Source of the DNA: Ruminococcus sp.
GTDB lineage: Bacteria; Bacillota; Clostridia; Oscillospirales; Acutalibacteraceae
Direction of reading: 5' to 3'
DNA: 64,000 bases
Assembly (NCBI GenBank): GCA_017411835.1
Contig: JAFQPG010000007.1
Coordinates: forward strand, 20,264 to 84,263
The notes under the pieces are model-generated. The model was not told the origin of the DNA. It saw nothing but the letters and a program-made list of their open reading frames with translations, and did no database searches. Below are positions 1-7,324 of the stretch, in pieces; the first letter of the stretch is position 1; every line of letters begins with the position of its first letter. The translations under genes were made by a program, and so were the position numbers.

Positions 1-408
1 TGCAGATGCCGACAGTCCGTCGTTTGTCGCAATACAAAGCAGTAACGGTCGAAGTATTCTCAAATGCGATTTTGCCGCCATCGTGACAGGAGTGTCGGTA
101 ATTGCGTTTGCAATTTTTGCGAGTGTGTTTCCTGTGCATGGTGAAATAAGCAGTAAATCGCACATCTTTTTCGGTCCAATCGGCTCTGCTTTTGTGATTG
201 TATCTACTATCCTTTTTTGAGTAATTTCTTCAATTTTTCTTACAAAGTCTTTTGCACTGCCAAAGCGTGTATCAGTACTTGATGCTGTCAAAGACATAAT
301 CGGCAGAACATCATATCCCAACTGCACGAGATTTTGCATCTGTGCAATCGCTTTAGAAAAGGTGCAAAAGGAACCGCAAAGAGCATATCCTATGCTCACT
401 TTTGACAC
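1..408 (-). CDS. dpaB: Dipicolinate synthase subunit B (partial)
   Basis: Flavoprotein-family subunit of dipicolinate synthase, which makes the spore-core chelator dipicolinic acid from the lysine pathway in the mother cell. The reading frame is open to the window edge, so the C-terminus is missing. The N-terminus (MSKVSIGYALCGSFCTF) and an internal run with 'ISPCTGNTLAKIANAITDT' match the SpoVFB family. The start is chosen as GTG at 408, because a GGAGGA sits 6 nt upstream. A second GTG at 399 overlaps the dpaA stop. Translational coupling with dpaA, overlapping by about 12 nt, is typical of this pair. Confidence 0.9.
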   Translation of the reverse strand, partial: MSKVSIGYALCGSFCTFSKAIAQMQNLVQLGYDVLPIMSLTASSTDTRFGSAKDFVRKIEEITQKRIVDTITKAEPIGPKKMCDLLLISPCTGNTLAKIANAITDTPVTMAAKSHLRILRPLLLCIATNDGLSASA

Positions 409-1265
409 CTGTCATCCTCCTCAAGCATATTTGTAATTGTGTTTTTTATAATTTCGCCTGCTGATTTCGGCGCACATTTTCCGGGTAGCGACAGCGCGTG
501 TATTGCACATATCGACATTCTTGAAGCAGATAAAAAGTCTACTCCGCCGGGGGCTGATGCTAAATCTATAACAATCGCGTGCTTTGCGATGTGCGACAAA
601 ACCTTTGAATTGAAAATAAGTGCAGGCACGGTGTTGAATATTAAATCAAAAGGCTTAAGCGTGTGAAGATCATTTGTAAAAACGCCTTTGCACTGCTTTG
701 TTGAAATATAGGCTAAATCTTTCTTGCTTCTTGCACTTACCGTCACATCAGCGTTTAAAGCAATAAGCATATCGGTAAGCACCTTGCCTATTCTGCCAAA
801 GCCACAAACAAGGCATTTTGAATGTGAAATTGTACCCTCAAACTCACGCATAGCAATCTCAAGCGCACCCTCAGCAGTAGAGACCGCATTTAACACAGCA
901 AACTCTTCTCTTTGTGAGTAATCGTACACAAGCTCTTTATTAATAGACGGAGCAATTTCTAAAAGCTTATCCTTTTGACCGCAAAATATCTTTTTGCCTT
1001 TTATTGCACTTAAAAAAGTCTCGTCAAAAGCGATGTTTTCTTCTGACATAGGAGCATTTAAATATCCGCCCTTTACGCAAGGCAACGGCAAAACTATAAG
1101 CTCGCTTTTAGCCCCCGCTTCTACCGGTGACAAAACCTTTATTTCGCAGTCGCTTTTTATTTTATCAAAGCCACCCAAAGCTACATTTACACCATCGTCA
1201 CAAAAAGCCTTTGCACAAAAAAGCTGGCGTTTGTCTCCACCGATTATGGCTACGCTGTTATACAA
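396..1265 (-). CDS. dpaA: Dipicolinate synthase subunit A
   Basis: NAD(P)-dependent subunit that works with DpaB to oxidise the dihydrodipicolinate-pathway intermediate to dipicolinate during sporulation. An N-terminal domain begins 'NSVAIIGGDKRQ'. A Rossmann fold follows, with 'CLVCGFGRIGKVLTDML' around residue 150, and then 'VIDLASAPGGVDF' near the C-terminus. The TTG at 1265 is preferred (AAAGGTGGG 9 nt upstream), giving 289 aa, a normal family length. An ATG at 1349 would add residues encoded by the upstream terminator region. It is the first gene of the dpaAB operon and lies downstream of a sigma-K-like promoter. Family assignment is firm; the exact start is inferred. Confidence 0.92.
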   Translation of the reverse strand: MYNSVAIIGGDKRQLFCAKAFCDDGVNVALGGFDKIKSDCEIKVLSPVEAGAKSELIVLPLPCVKGGYLNAPMSEENIAFDETFLSAIKGKKIFCGQKDKLLEIAPSINKELVYDYSQREEFAVLNAVSTAEGALEIAMREFEGTISHSKCLVCGFGRIGKVLTDMLIALNADVTVSARSKKDLAYISTKQCKGVFTNDLHTLKPFDLIFNTVPALIFNSKVLSHIAKHAIVIDLASAPGGVDFLSASRMSICAIHALSLPGKCAPKSAGEIIKNTITNMLEEDDRCQK

Positions 1266-1302
1266 AATTTCACGCCCACCTTTCAAAATAATACTACACT
1301 CA

Positions 1303-1330
1303 TATTTTATGTAGGCATAGTTTTTTTGTG
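1303..1330 (-). promoter_or_regulatory. Sigma-K-like promoter of dpaAB
   Basis: On the minus strand, CACA (1330-1327) is followed after 15 nt by CATAAAATA (1311-1303), which fits the sigma-K pattern of an AC-type -35 and a CATA-N3-TA -10. The start codon lies about 38 nt downstream. The spoVF operon of Bacillus subtilis is known to depend on sigma-K, so both the sequence and the context agree. The motif is short and could occur by chance. Confidence 0.5.
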
Positions 1331-1363
1331 AAACAAAAAGAGCAGACAAGTAAGCCTGTCTGC
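1329..1363 (-). terminator. Terminator after the DUF1540 gene
   Basis: Stem GCAGACA/TGTCTGC (1342-1348 with 1357-1363) with an 8-nt loop, followed on the minus strand by TCTTTTTGTTT. It separates the DUF1540 gene from dpaAB. Confidence 0.75.
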
Positions 1364-1384
1364 CCTTTCTTATTTCACCATTTA

Positions 1385-1570
1385 CTAACAGCTCTTGCAG
1401 CTATCCTTGCACATAAAGCTTGCACAGTCTGTGCACTCAACCTTTGTAGGGTTCTTTTCGTGTGTCTGCACGTTGATGCTCTCTAATGAGCAGTAGTTTT
1501 CAGTATTATTGTGGAATTTACAACTGTCTACTGTGCAGTGGATGCTACGGTTTACATAAGTGTTGTCCAT
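1385..1570 (-). CDS. DUF1540 domain-containing small Cys-rich protein
   Basis: A 61-aa protein with six regularly placed cysteines, including 'CTVDSCKFH' near the N-terminus and 'CTDCASFMCKDSCKSC' at the C-terminus. This matches the DUF1540 family of small, probably metal-binding proteins found in many spore-forming Clostridia. The function of the family is not established. The ATG at 1570 has GAGGTGA 5 nt upstream. A longer frame running up to 1750 lacks a ribosome site and is not used. It is a single-gene unit closed by a terminator at 1329-1363. Confidence 0.85.
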   Translation of the reverse strand: MDNTYVNRSIHCTVDSCKFHNNTENYCSLESINVQTHEKNPTKVECTDCASFMCKDSCKSC

Positions 1571-1691
1571 TTTGTTCACCTCGTTTATTTTTCGGCATAA
1601 TACACATACGCCGATTTTATTATCTGTAATAGCAAACGATATATTCGTAACAAATCGCGTTTTTAAAAATATCATATACTGAGGTGATAAT

Positions 1692-2027
1692 ATGAAGATT
1701 GTATTTTTCGTTATACTTTCATTTTTAGCAGTTGTTGGAATATCACACATTGTATTTGAAATTTACTACAGGATAACAAAATTTAATGATGACTGCACAG
1801 CCTTGCTGATTATCCCAAAAATCGGAAAAAGCAAAGACGTAGAATTTACCGTTCGCAGTATTATATCAAAACTAAGAAAGCTAAACGACCTTGAAATCAA
1901 AAACGTGGTGTGCATCAGCGACGACTTAAACGAATACACAAAAAAAGAACTTCGGCTTTTGCAAAATGATTTTGAAAATCTTTACGTTTTAACTAAGCAG
2001 GAATTTATAGAAAAAGTAGGGTCATAA
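1692..2027 (+). CDS. Small single-pass membrane protein, unknown function
   Basis: A 111-aa protein with one N-terminal membrane segment (residues 3-25) followed by a soluble domain of about 80 residues. That domain contains 'LLIIPKIGKSKDVEFTVRSI' and the alternating strand/helix pattern expected of a small alpha/beta fold. GAGGTGATAAT precedes the ATG. I do not recognise the family. It is transcribed divergently from the DUF1540 gene, whose start is 121 nt away. Confidence 0.65.
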   Translation: MKIVFFVILSFLAVVGISHIVFEIYYRITKFNDDCTALLIIPKIGKSKDVEFTVRSIISKLRKLNDLEIKNVVCISDDLNEYTKKELRLLQNDFENLYVLTKQEFIEKVGS

Positions 2028-2049
2028 ATTTTAATATTTTTCAAAAGCA

Positions 2050-2078
2050 TTGACTTAAAAATTTGCATATAGTAAACT
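2050..2078 (+). promoter_or_regulatory. Sigma-A promoter for the 2140 lipoprotein gene
   Basis: TTGACT (2050-2055), a 17-nt spacer, then TAAACT (2073-2078). The start codon of the lipoprotein gene lies 61 nt further on. Confidence 0.55.
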
Positions 2079-2139
2079 GAAATCAGAGAGAAATCTCATA
2101 ATTTTTTACTATAAACAACAATTCGAAAGGATGGTAAAA

Positions 2140-2481
2140 ATGAAAAAACTGAGCATTATTTTATGTGTTGTCATCTTGTTGTCGACAGTACTTTGTGCTT
2201 GCGGTGCTGACTCGATTGTTGGTAGCTGGAGTGCTAGCGTTGAGGGTACTCAGATGACTTTAACCTTCGAAGAAGACGGCACAGGCACTATATCAGCTTT
2301 GGGCGGATTGCTCGCTGTTGATTACACATACGAAGTAAAATCAGATGTCATTAAACTTACACCTGTTGAAAGCTCAGAAGATTTGCTAGATGCAAACGAG
2401 CTCCCGTACACCTTAGACAAAGACACACTCACAATCACTGATGGCGACGATACAATCGAGTTTTCAAGAGACAAAGGCTAA
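2140..2481 (+). CDS. Small lipoprotein (DUF5640-like)
   Basis: A 113-aa secreted lipoprotein. The signal peptide ends in a lipobox (TVLCACG), so Cys22 would be lipidated. The mature part is short and beta-rich, beginning 'GSWSASVEGTQMTLTFEEDG', and resembles lipocalin/META-like 'DUF5640' lipoproteins of Clostridia, whose role is unknown. The ATG at 2140 is chosen over the one at 2131 because GAAAGG ends 9 nt upstream of it. It has its own promoter at 2050-2078. A recombinase remnant starts about 15 nt after the stop. Confidence 0.7.
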   Translation: MKKLSIILCVVILLSTVLCACGADSIVGSWSASVEGTQMTLTFEEDGTGTISALGGLLAVDYTYEVKSDVIKLTPVESSEDLLDANELPYTLDKDTLTITDGDDTIEFSRDKG

Positions 2482-2495
2482 AATACTGAACATAA

Positions 2496-2639
2496 CAAAT
2501 TTCTAAATCTGGTGATGAACGAAAGCCGATAAAGGAAGTTACAACCGAACTGCTAAATAAATATATAGATAAAATTGTTGTCAGTGAAAAAAGAAAGGCT
2601 AAAAACAGAGTTATGATATTTTGGAAAATTAACAATTAA
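2496..2639 (+). pseudogene. Remnant of a large serine recombinase C-terminus
   Basis: An open stretch without a start codon encodes 47 residues, including 'EVTTELLNKYIDKIVVSEK' and ending 'RVMIFWKINN' before a TAA at 2637. This is the pattern seen at the extreme C-terminus of Tn4451/TnpX-type serine recombinases (DUF4368 region: helix 'TxELLNxxIDKIxV' followed by a short beta-strand). No catalytic domain is present in the window. It is interpreted as a scar of a former integrative element. The similarity is judged by eye. Confidence 0.5.
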
Positions 2640-2698
2640 CTTGTTAGTGAAACTAATAGAATATCCAGTTTCTTTAACTATTATTTACTATATCAAAA

Positions 2699-2730
2699 AG
2701 CCCCAGAACACTTTGAAGTGCTCTGGGGCT
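2699..2730 (-). terminator. Strong intrinsic terminator, leftward
   Basis: Long stem AGCCCCAGA/TCTGGGGCT continuing through CACTT/AAGTG with one mismatch, followed on the minus strand by TTTTTG. It probably terminated the RHS-like gene whose fragment lies just upstream (2756-2970). Confidence 0.75.
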
Positions 2731-2755
2731 TAAAACATTTTGTACACCTATTAGA

Positions 2756-2970
2756 TCAGCGAGATACAACTCTACTAATTTCCTGAATGAGCAAACCGCC
2801 TTCGTGAAGATATGTATACTTTACGCCATCTACAGTTTTAGTAAGACGCATACCGTCAGTATCGTAAGTATATTCTACAGTTGTATCGTCTTTAGTGTAA
2901 CTATCAAGCTGTCTACCCTTTGACTAAGAGAAAGTAAAGCCATCTCGATAATTAGTCGGGTTACCTAACC
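2756..2970 (-). pseudogene. RHS/YD-repeat protein fragment with in-frame stop
   Basis: Read on the minus strand, about 70 codons give 'GNPTNYRDGFTFS', then a TAG, then 'SKGRQLDSYTKDDTTVEYTY' and 'DTDGMRLTKTVDGVKYTYL', ending at TGA 2756. These are the YD-repeat and pre-core sequences of RHS-family secreted toxin/wall proteins, where a Trp normally stands at the TAG position (TGG to TAG). An upstream in-frame TGA lies at 2972-2974. There is no start and no toxin or core domain. It is a decayed fragment next to a terminator and a recombinase scar. Confidence 0.65.
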
Positions 2971-2984
2971 TTCAATATTTATTT

Positions 2985-3491
2985 TTAAATATCGTAATAT
3001 TCGTAATTTCTATTTATGTGCCTTAGTGACATTATCACAAAAAACAATAAAACAGCCCTGTAAACAAAAACCAAAAGAAAAAAAATATATGACAACATAA
3101 AAACAAATGATAAGGCTATCTCTACTAGTAAAATAGCAAGCCAAATTCTTAGAACAGTTTTAGCCTTTGGTTTAAATATGTGTAATGAAAAACAAGACAT
3201 AACAACACACAGCAAAACATTGATTACCGTGATAATTATATTAAATCCGATACATTCTGGAATCATACTAATAACCATAACACTGAAATCAAAAACCACA
3301 AAGCTTCCCAGTCTACTATACATATCCAAGAAACTAAACATAAAATCGCCATTATGAAACAGACCTATCGCTATATCTATAGATTGCATAATCAATAAAA
3401 TAATTGTTGACATAATCATAGTTTCGATCAACAAAAAGCTAATAATCTGCCAAAATGAAATGTGCTTTTTAACCACAATAAAACAACGCAT
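2985..3491 (-). CDS. Hypothetical multi-pass membrane protein
   Basis: A 168-aa very hydrophobic protein with four or five likely membrane segments (about residues 12-36, 60-80, 82-103, 112-135 and 138-155). Charged residues are concentrated at the N-terminus and in short loops. AGGTGG lies about 8 nt before the ATG. I do not recognise the family. It is AT-richer than the neighbouring housekeeping genes and sits directly upstream of the RHS fragment, so it may be part of the same acquired island, for example an immunity-type or accessory membrane protein. That is only an inference from context. Confidence 0.5.
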   Translation of the reverse strand: MRCFIVVKKHISFWQIISFLLIETMIMSTIILLIMQSIDIAIGLFHNGDFMFSFLDMYSRLGSFVVFDFSVMVISMIPECIGFNIIITVINVLLCVVMSCFSLHIFKPKAKTVLRIWLAILLVEIALSFVFMLSYIFFLLVFVYRAVLLFFVIMSLRHINRNYEYYDI

Positions 3492-3546
3492 TCATTGCCC
3501 ACCTAACTTTCTGATCCATATCAAAGTCTGCACTCTCAAAATTATC

Positions 3547-3574
3547 AAGCAGGGCTTAAACAAAAGCCCTGCTT
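3547..3574 (-). terminator. Hairpin terminator after the F420-ligase-like gene
   Basis: Perfect 11-bp stem AAGCAGGGCTT/AAGCCCTGCTT, flanked on the plus side by TATTTTT and on the minus side by GATAATTTT. It lies just downstream of the leftward gene ending at 3586. Confidence 0.6.
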
Positions 3575-3585
3575 ATTTTTACTTA

Positions 3586-4284
3586 TTACTGCTTTTTACG
3601 GATAAGAATGAGCGGAGTTGTCTGCTGACCCTGACCTGTAGGGTTGTCCCTTATAAGGCCTAAAAGCTCCTCTTGAGTCAAAGTGATGTCGGAGGAATAG
3701 CCTAAAATCTCCTGACCTAAGTCGTTTGCATCGACTATCATACACGAGATGCCGAGCTTTTCTTTAATCTCGTCGCAAACACCTGATGGGTTTTCAGGGT
3801 TTTCGATACCGATATCGCGGTACTCGCTCCATACGTGGTCGTAAAAGCCGTCGAGTCCCGCAACTTCGCTACCAACGATTTCGTAGAACACGCCTTTTTT
3901 TCCGAACACCTTGCACACGCCGCCTGCAAAAGAAGCCCACAAAACTTTTAAAAGACCGCATTTTGTAATAGCGTACTGCATTTTGATGGTCTCGCCTACG
4001 CCGACGCCTGTATCAGGATGGGAAGCGAATTTAGAAAGAAGCTTTGCAAAGAAGCCGATTTTAAGCTCATCACGATAAACCACGCGGTTTTGACAAAGTG
4101 CAATAATTTTTTCAGCAGAGCTTACGATATCGCCCTCTTGATAAAGCGGAGAAACGTACTTTTCAAAAATGTCAATGTAGCTTTCGCCCTGCTTTACAAA
4201 ATGGGTTTTTATAGCGTGGCGCATATATGTCACGCCGTTAACTTCTATTTCAACGTTTTTGCCTTCGTTTGCAATAAATTCCAT
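3586..4284 (-). CDS. F420-0:gamma-glutamyl ligase-like protein
   Basis: A 232-aa protein matching the CofE/FbiB ligase fold (PF01996). Visible features are 'YMRHAIKTHFVKQGES' near the N-terminus, 'GDIVSSAEKIIALCQNR' around residue 52, and 'MIVDANDLGQEILGYS' near residue 184. In archaea and actinobacteria CofE adds glutamates to coenzyme F420. Clostridia of this type are not known to make F420, and no other F420 gene is visible here, so the substrate is unknown and the name describes homology only. GGGGGATAAAA precedes the ATG. It is divergent from recD2. Confidence 0.75.
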   Translation of the reverse strand: MEFIANEGKNVEIEVNGVTYMRHAIKTHFVKQGESYIDIFEKYVSPLYQEGDIVSSAEKIIALCQNRVVYRDELKIGFFAKLLSKFASHPDTGVGVGETIKMQYAITKCGLLKVLWASFAGGVCKVFGKKGVFYEIVGSEVAGLDGFYDHVWSEYRDIGIENPENPSGVCDEIKEKLGISCMIVDANDLGQEILGYSSDITLTQEELLGLIRDNPTGQGQQTTPLILIRKKQ

Positions 4285-4389
4285 TTTTATCCCCCAAAAC
4301 TATATCTTTATTCTTAACAATATGTTATATTATAAATCACAGAGTAAAAAATTTCAATCTTTATTACTATTTTCTTTTAAGGAATTATT

Positions 4390-6597
4390 ATGAACACTAA
4401 TAACAACGAGCTTTACGAGCTTTGCGGGCAGGTTGAGTCAATCGTTTATCGCAACGAAGAAAACGGCTACACCGTTATCGAGCTTGCAGGAGAAACCCAA
4501 ATGATAACCGCAGTCGGCACGATGCCGATGATAAATGTAGGCGAGCAGGTAAAGCTATACGGTACATATAAAAATCACCCATCGTACGGACAGCAGTTTT
4601 TTGCTACTGCCTGCGAACGCAGTATGCCCGAAAACTTAGACGGCATATTAAAATACTTAAGCTCGGGTGCGATAAAAGGCGTCGGGCAAGCAACTGCACA
4701 ACGACTTGTAAAAGAATTTGGAGCAGACACCCTAAACGTGCTTGAAAACGACCCTGTGCGTGTTTCTAAAATCAGAGGTATATCTGCGGACAAAGCACTC
4801 GACATCAGTATGCAGTTAAAGCAGGTTGTCGGTATCAGAGAGCTTGTAGCTTATCTTTCGGCATTTTCAGTAGACCCGAAGGCTGCGGTTGCGATTTGGA
4901 AATGCTTTGGTAATCATGCGATAAGCTATATTGAGGAAAATCCGTTTATTTTATGCGACGAAAGGCTCAACATCTCTTTTGATACTGCCGATATGATTGC
5001 AAAGCATCAAAATCGCTCAAGTGACGACCGCTACCGCGTGCGTGCGGCACTTTTCCACGTATTAAACCACAACAAGCTAAACGGTCATACCTGTCTGCCA
5101 AAGGACAAGCTTTTATCAGTTACTGCTAATTTGCTTCAAATTGAAATGCCTTGTGTTGAAGCAGCGTTATCGGATACGCTCGAAGACGGCACGCTTATAC
5201 AGGAACTAATGAACGAGAAAGAGTTTATCTTCACATCTACAATGCACCAAAGCGAGGTGTATATTTCAGCACGCTTGCAAATGCTGATGCGTTATCCTGC
5301 AATGAGGATTGAAGATGTAGAAGAAAAAATTGAAAAAATTGAAAAGACAGATAATATCGAATATGCATTTCTCCAGAAAAAAGCGATTAAAGAAGCGCTC
5401 ACAAAAGGTATGCTGATTTTAACCGGCGGTCCGGGTACGGGAAAAACCACTACCCTAAATGCTATTATCCGACTGCTAAAAGAAAATGGGCAAAAGGTCT
5501 CTTTATGTGCGCCAACCGGCAGAGCGGCTCAACGAATGACCAAGCTTACAGGTGAAGATGCAAAGACTATCCACCGTTTGCTTGAGGTAAGCTACGATAT
5601 CGAGGACAGACCTGTATTTAAGAAAAATGAACGCAATATGCTAAACTGTGATGCAATAATTGTCGACGAGGTTTCGATGGTAGACTGCGCACTTTTTGAA
5701 TCTCTTATGCGTGCTCTACCGCTTGCGTGCAGGCTGATTTTAGTCGGCGACTGTGACCAGCTTCCATCAGTCTCAGCGGGAAACGTGCTTTCTGATTTGA
5801 TTTCTTCAAACACCGTACCTGTTGTTGAATTAAAAGAGATTTTCCGCCAGTCAATGAGCAGTTTAATCGTCACAAATGCCCATAAAATCGTTCAGGGTGA
5901 AATGCCTGTTTTAAACGTCACCGACAACGACTTTTTCTTTATCCAAAAAGGCAATATGGAGGAAATCGCGCATACTGTCGTTGACCTTTGCACACGAAGG
6001 CTTAAAAACACCTACGGCTACTCGTGTATGGAGGATATCCAGATACTCTCTCCTACGAGAAAAGGCGTGCTCGGCACACTTGAATTGAATAAAAAAATTC
6101 AAAATATAATAAACCCTAAAGACAAAAGCAAAAGCGAAATAACGGTAAACTTCTGCACGCTCAGACAAGGCGACAAGGTGATGCAGAATAAAAACAACTA
6201 TAACATAAACTGGGTAAAGGAAAACGGTGAATTCGGCGACGGTATTTTCAACGGTGATATCGGTGAACTCATTGAAATAAACAACAGCTCCCACTACGTT
6301 AAAGTCAGATTTGACGATAAGGTCGCTATGTACGATTTCGACTCGATTTCAGATTTAGAGCTTGCATACGCGTGCACCGTACACAAAAGTCAGGGCAACG
6401 AGTTTGAGGCGGTTGTTATGCCGATACACAGCTTTGCGCCACAGCTTATGTATAGAAACCTGCTTTACACCGCAGTCACAAGAGCAAAGAAAATGCTCAT
6501 TTTAGTCGGCGACCAGAGCGCTTTACGACGTATGGTTGAAAACAACAAAAGGATTTTACGCTACTCGGGACTTAAGGTCTTTTTGCAAAGCGAGTAA
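4390..6597 (+). CDS. recD2: RecD2-type ATP-dependent DNA helicase
   Basis: A 735-aa SF1B 5'-3' helicase of the RecBC-independent RecD2 type, involved in DNA repair and replication-fork maintenance. It starts with an OB-like region (NEENGYTVIEL) and helix-hairpin-helix sequence ('IKGVGQATAQRLVKEFG' near residue 95). Motor motifs follow: Walker A 'GGPGTGKTTT' at about 345-354, Walker B 'IIVDEVSMVD' near 427, and the C-terminal 'YACTVHKSQGNEF' and 'YTAVTRAKK' signatures. The length is normal. AAGGA lies 6 nt before the ATG. It is followed 12 nt later by comF, so the two are probably co-transcribed. Confidence 0.95.
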   Translation: MNTNNNELYELCGQVESIVYRNEENGYTVIELAGETQMITAVGTMPMINVGEQVKLYGTYKNHPSYGQQFFATACERSMPENLDGILKYLSSGAIKGVGQATAQRLVKEFGADTLNVLENDPVRVSKIRGISADKALDISMQLKQVVGIRELVAYLSAFSVDPKAAVAIWKCFGNHAISYIEENPFILCDERLNISFDTADMIAKHQNRSSDDRYRVRAALFHVLNHNKLNGHTCLPKDKLLSVTANLLQIEMPCVEAALSDTLEDGTLIQELMNEKEFIFTSTMHQSEVYISARLQMLMRYPAMRIEDVEEKIEKIEKTDNIEYAFLQKKAIKEALTKGMLILTGGPGTGKTTTLNAIIRLLKENGQKVSLCAPTGRAAQRMTKLTGEDAKTIHRLLEVSYDIEDRPVFKKNERNMLNCDAIIVDEVSMVDCALFESLMRALPLACRLILVGDCDQLPSVSAGNVLSDLISSNTVPVVELKEIFRQSMSSLIVTNAHKIVQGEMPVLNVTDNDFFFIQKGNMEEIAHTVVDLCTRRLKNTYGYSCMEDIQILSPTRKGVLGTLELNKKIQNIINPKDKSKSEITVNFCTLRQGDKVMQNKNNYNINWVKENGEFGDGIFNGDIGELIEINNSSHYVKVRFDDKVAMYDFDSISDLELAYACTVHKSQGNEFEAVVMPIHSFAPQLMYRNLLYTAVTRAKKMLILVGDQSALRRMVENNKRILRYSGLKVFLQSE

Positions 6598-6609
6598 AAA
6601 GGAGCTGTT

Positions 6610-7269
6610 ATGGCTGAAAAATTAAATTGCGGTTTTTTGCACAGCTTACTCTACCCTGTGCGCTGTCCTTACTGCAACAAACTGATTGAACGACACGAGT
6701 ACGCATGCAAAGATTGCCTACGTGATATCCCCGAAAACGGAATAGAGCAGGGTGTTTTAGGAGGATACCGATGTTGCTCTCCTCTACCCTATACAGGAAA
6801 TTTCAAAAAAGCTATGCTGCGGTTTAAGCTGGGAGGCAAAAGGCGGTATGCAAAACGCTTTGCACCGCTTTTGTATAAGCAAATAAAAGAAAGCTATGAG
6901 GACACTGTATTTGACTACATAACCTTTGTGCCGATGCACAAGGTCAATATACGTCAGCGTGGTTTTAATCAAAGCGAGCTTTTAGCGCTGGAGCTGTCAA
7001 ATCTGATGAAAATTCCGTATTTCAAAGTTATTGAAAAAGATAAAATGACCCACGCACAGCACGGACTAAAGCTTGATCAAAGACGCACGAATTTAAAAGG
7101 CGCGTTTAAAGTTATAGACAAGCAAAAGATTGATGGGCGAAGCATTTTACTGCTCGATGATATAATCACTACAGGCTCAACCTTAGGCGAATGCGCAAAG
7201 ACTTTGCAAAAGGCAAAGCCGTCGTACATCTGCTGTGTCACCTTGCTTTCTGTCGCAAATCTATATTAA
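6610..7269 (+). CDS. comF: ComF-family phosphoribosyltransferase-like protein
   Basis: A 219-aa ComF/GntX family protein. It has an N-terminal zinc-ribbon (CPYCNKL ... CKDC) and a type I phosphoribosyltransferase fold with the PRPP-binding loop 'ILLLDDIITTGSTL' near residue 179. In naturally competent bacteria ComF helps take transforming DNA into the cytosol. In Clostridia its role is less clear, but the gene is widespread. AAGGAG precedes the ATG, and recD2 ends 12 nt upstream. Confidence 0.88.
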   Translation: MAEKLNCGFLHSLLYPVRCPYCNKLIERHEYACKDCLRDIPENGIEQGVLGGYRCCSPLPYTGNFKKAMLRFKLGGKRRYAKRFAPLLYKQIKESYEDTVFDYITFVPMHKVNIRQRGFNQSELLALELSNLMKIPYFKVIEKDKMTHAQHGLKLDQRRTNLKGAFKVIDKQKIDGRSILLLDDIITTGSTLGECAKTLQKAKPSYICCVTLLSVANLY

Positions 7270-7324
7270 CCTTGAAAAATAGCTTTTACTGATATATAAT
7301 TTTTAGTTGAAAGGTGGTATAAAA

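Noticed and set aside
2496-2639. Considered as a small functional gene
   Set aside because: No start codon or ribosome site; an in-frame stop lies directly upstream.
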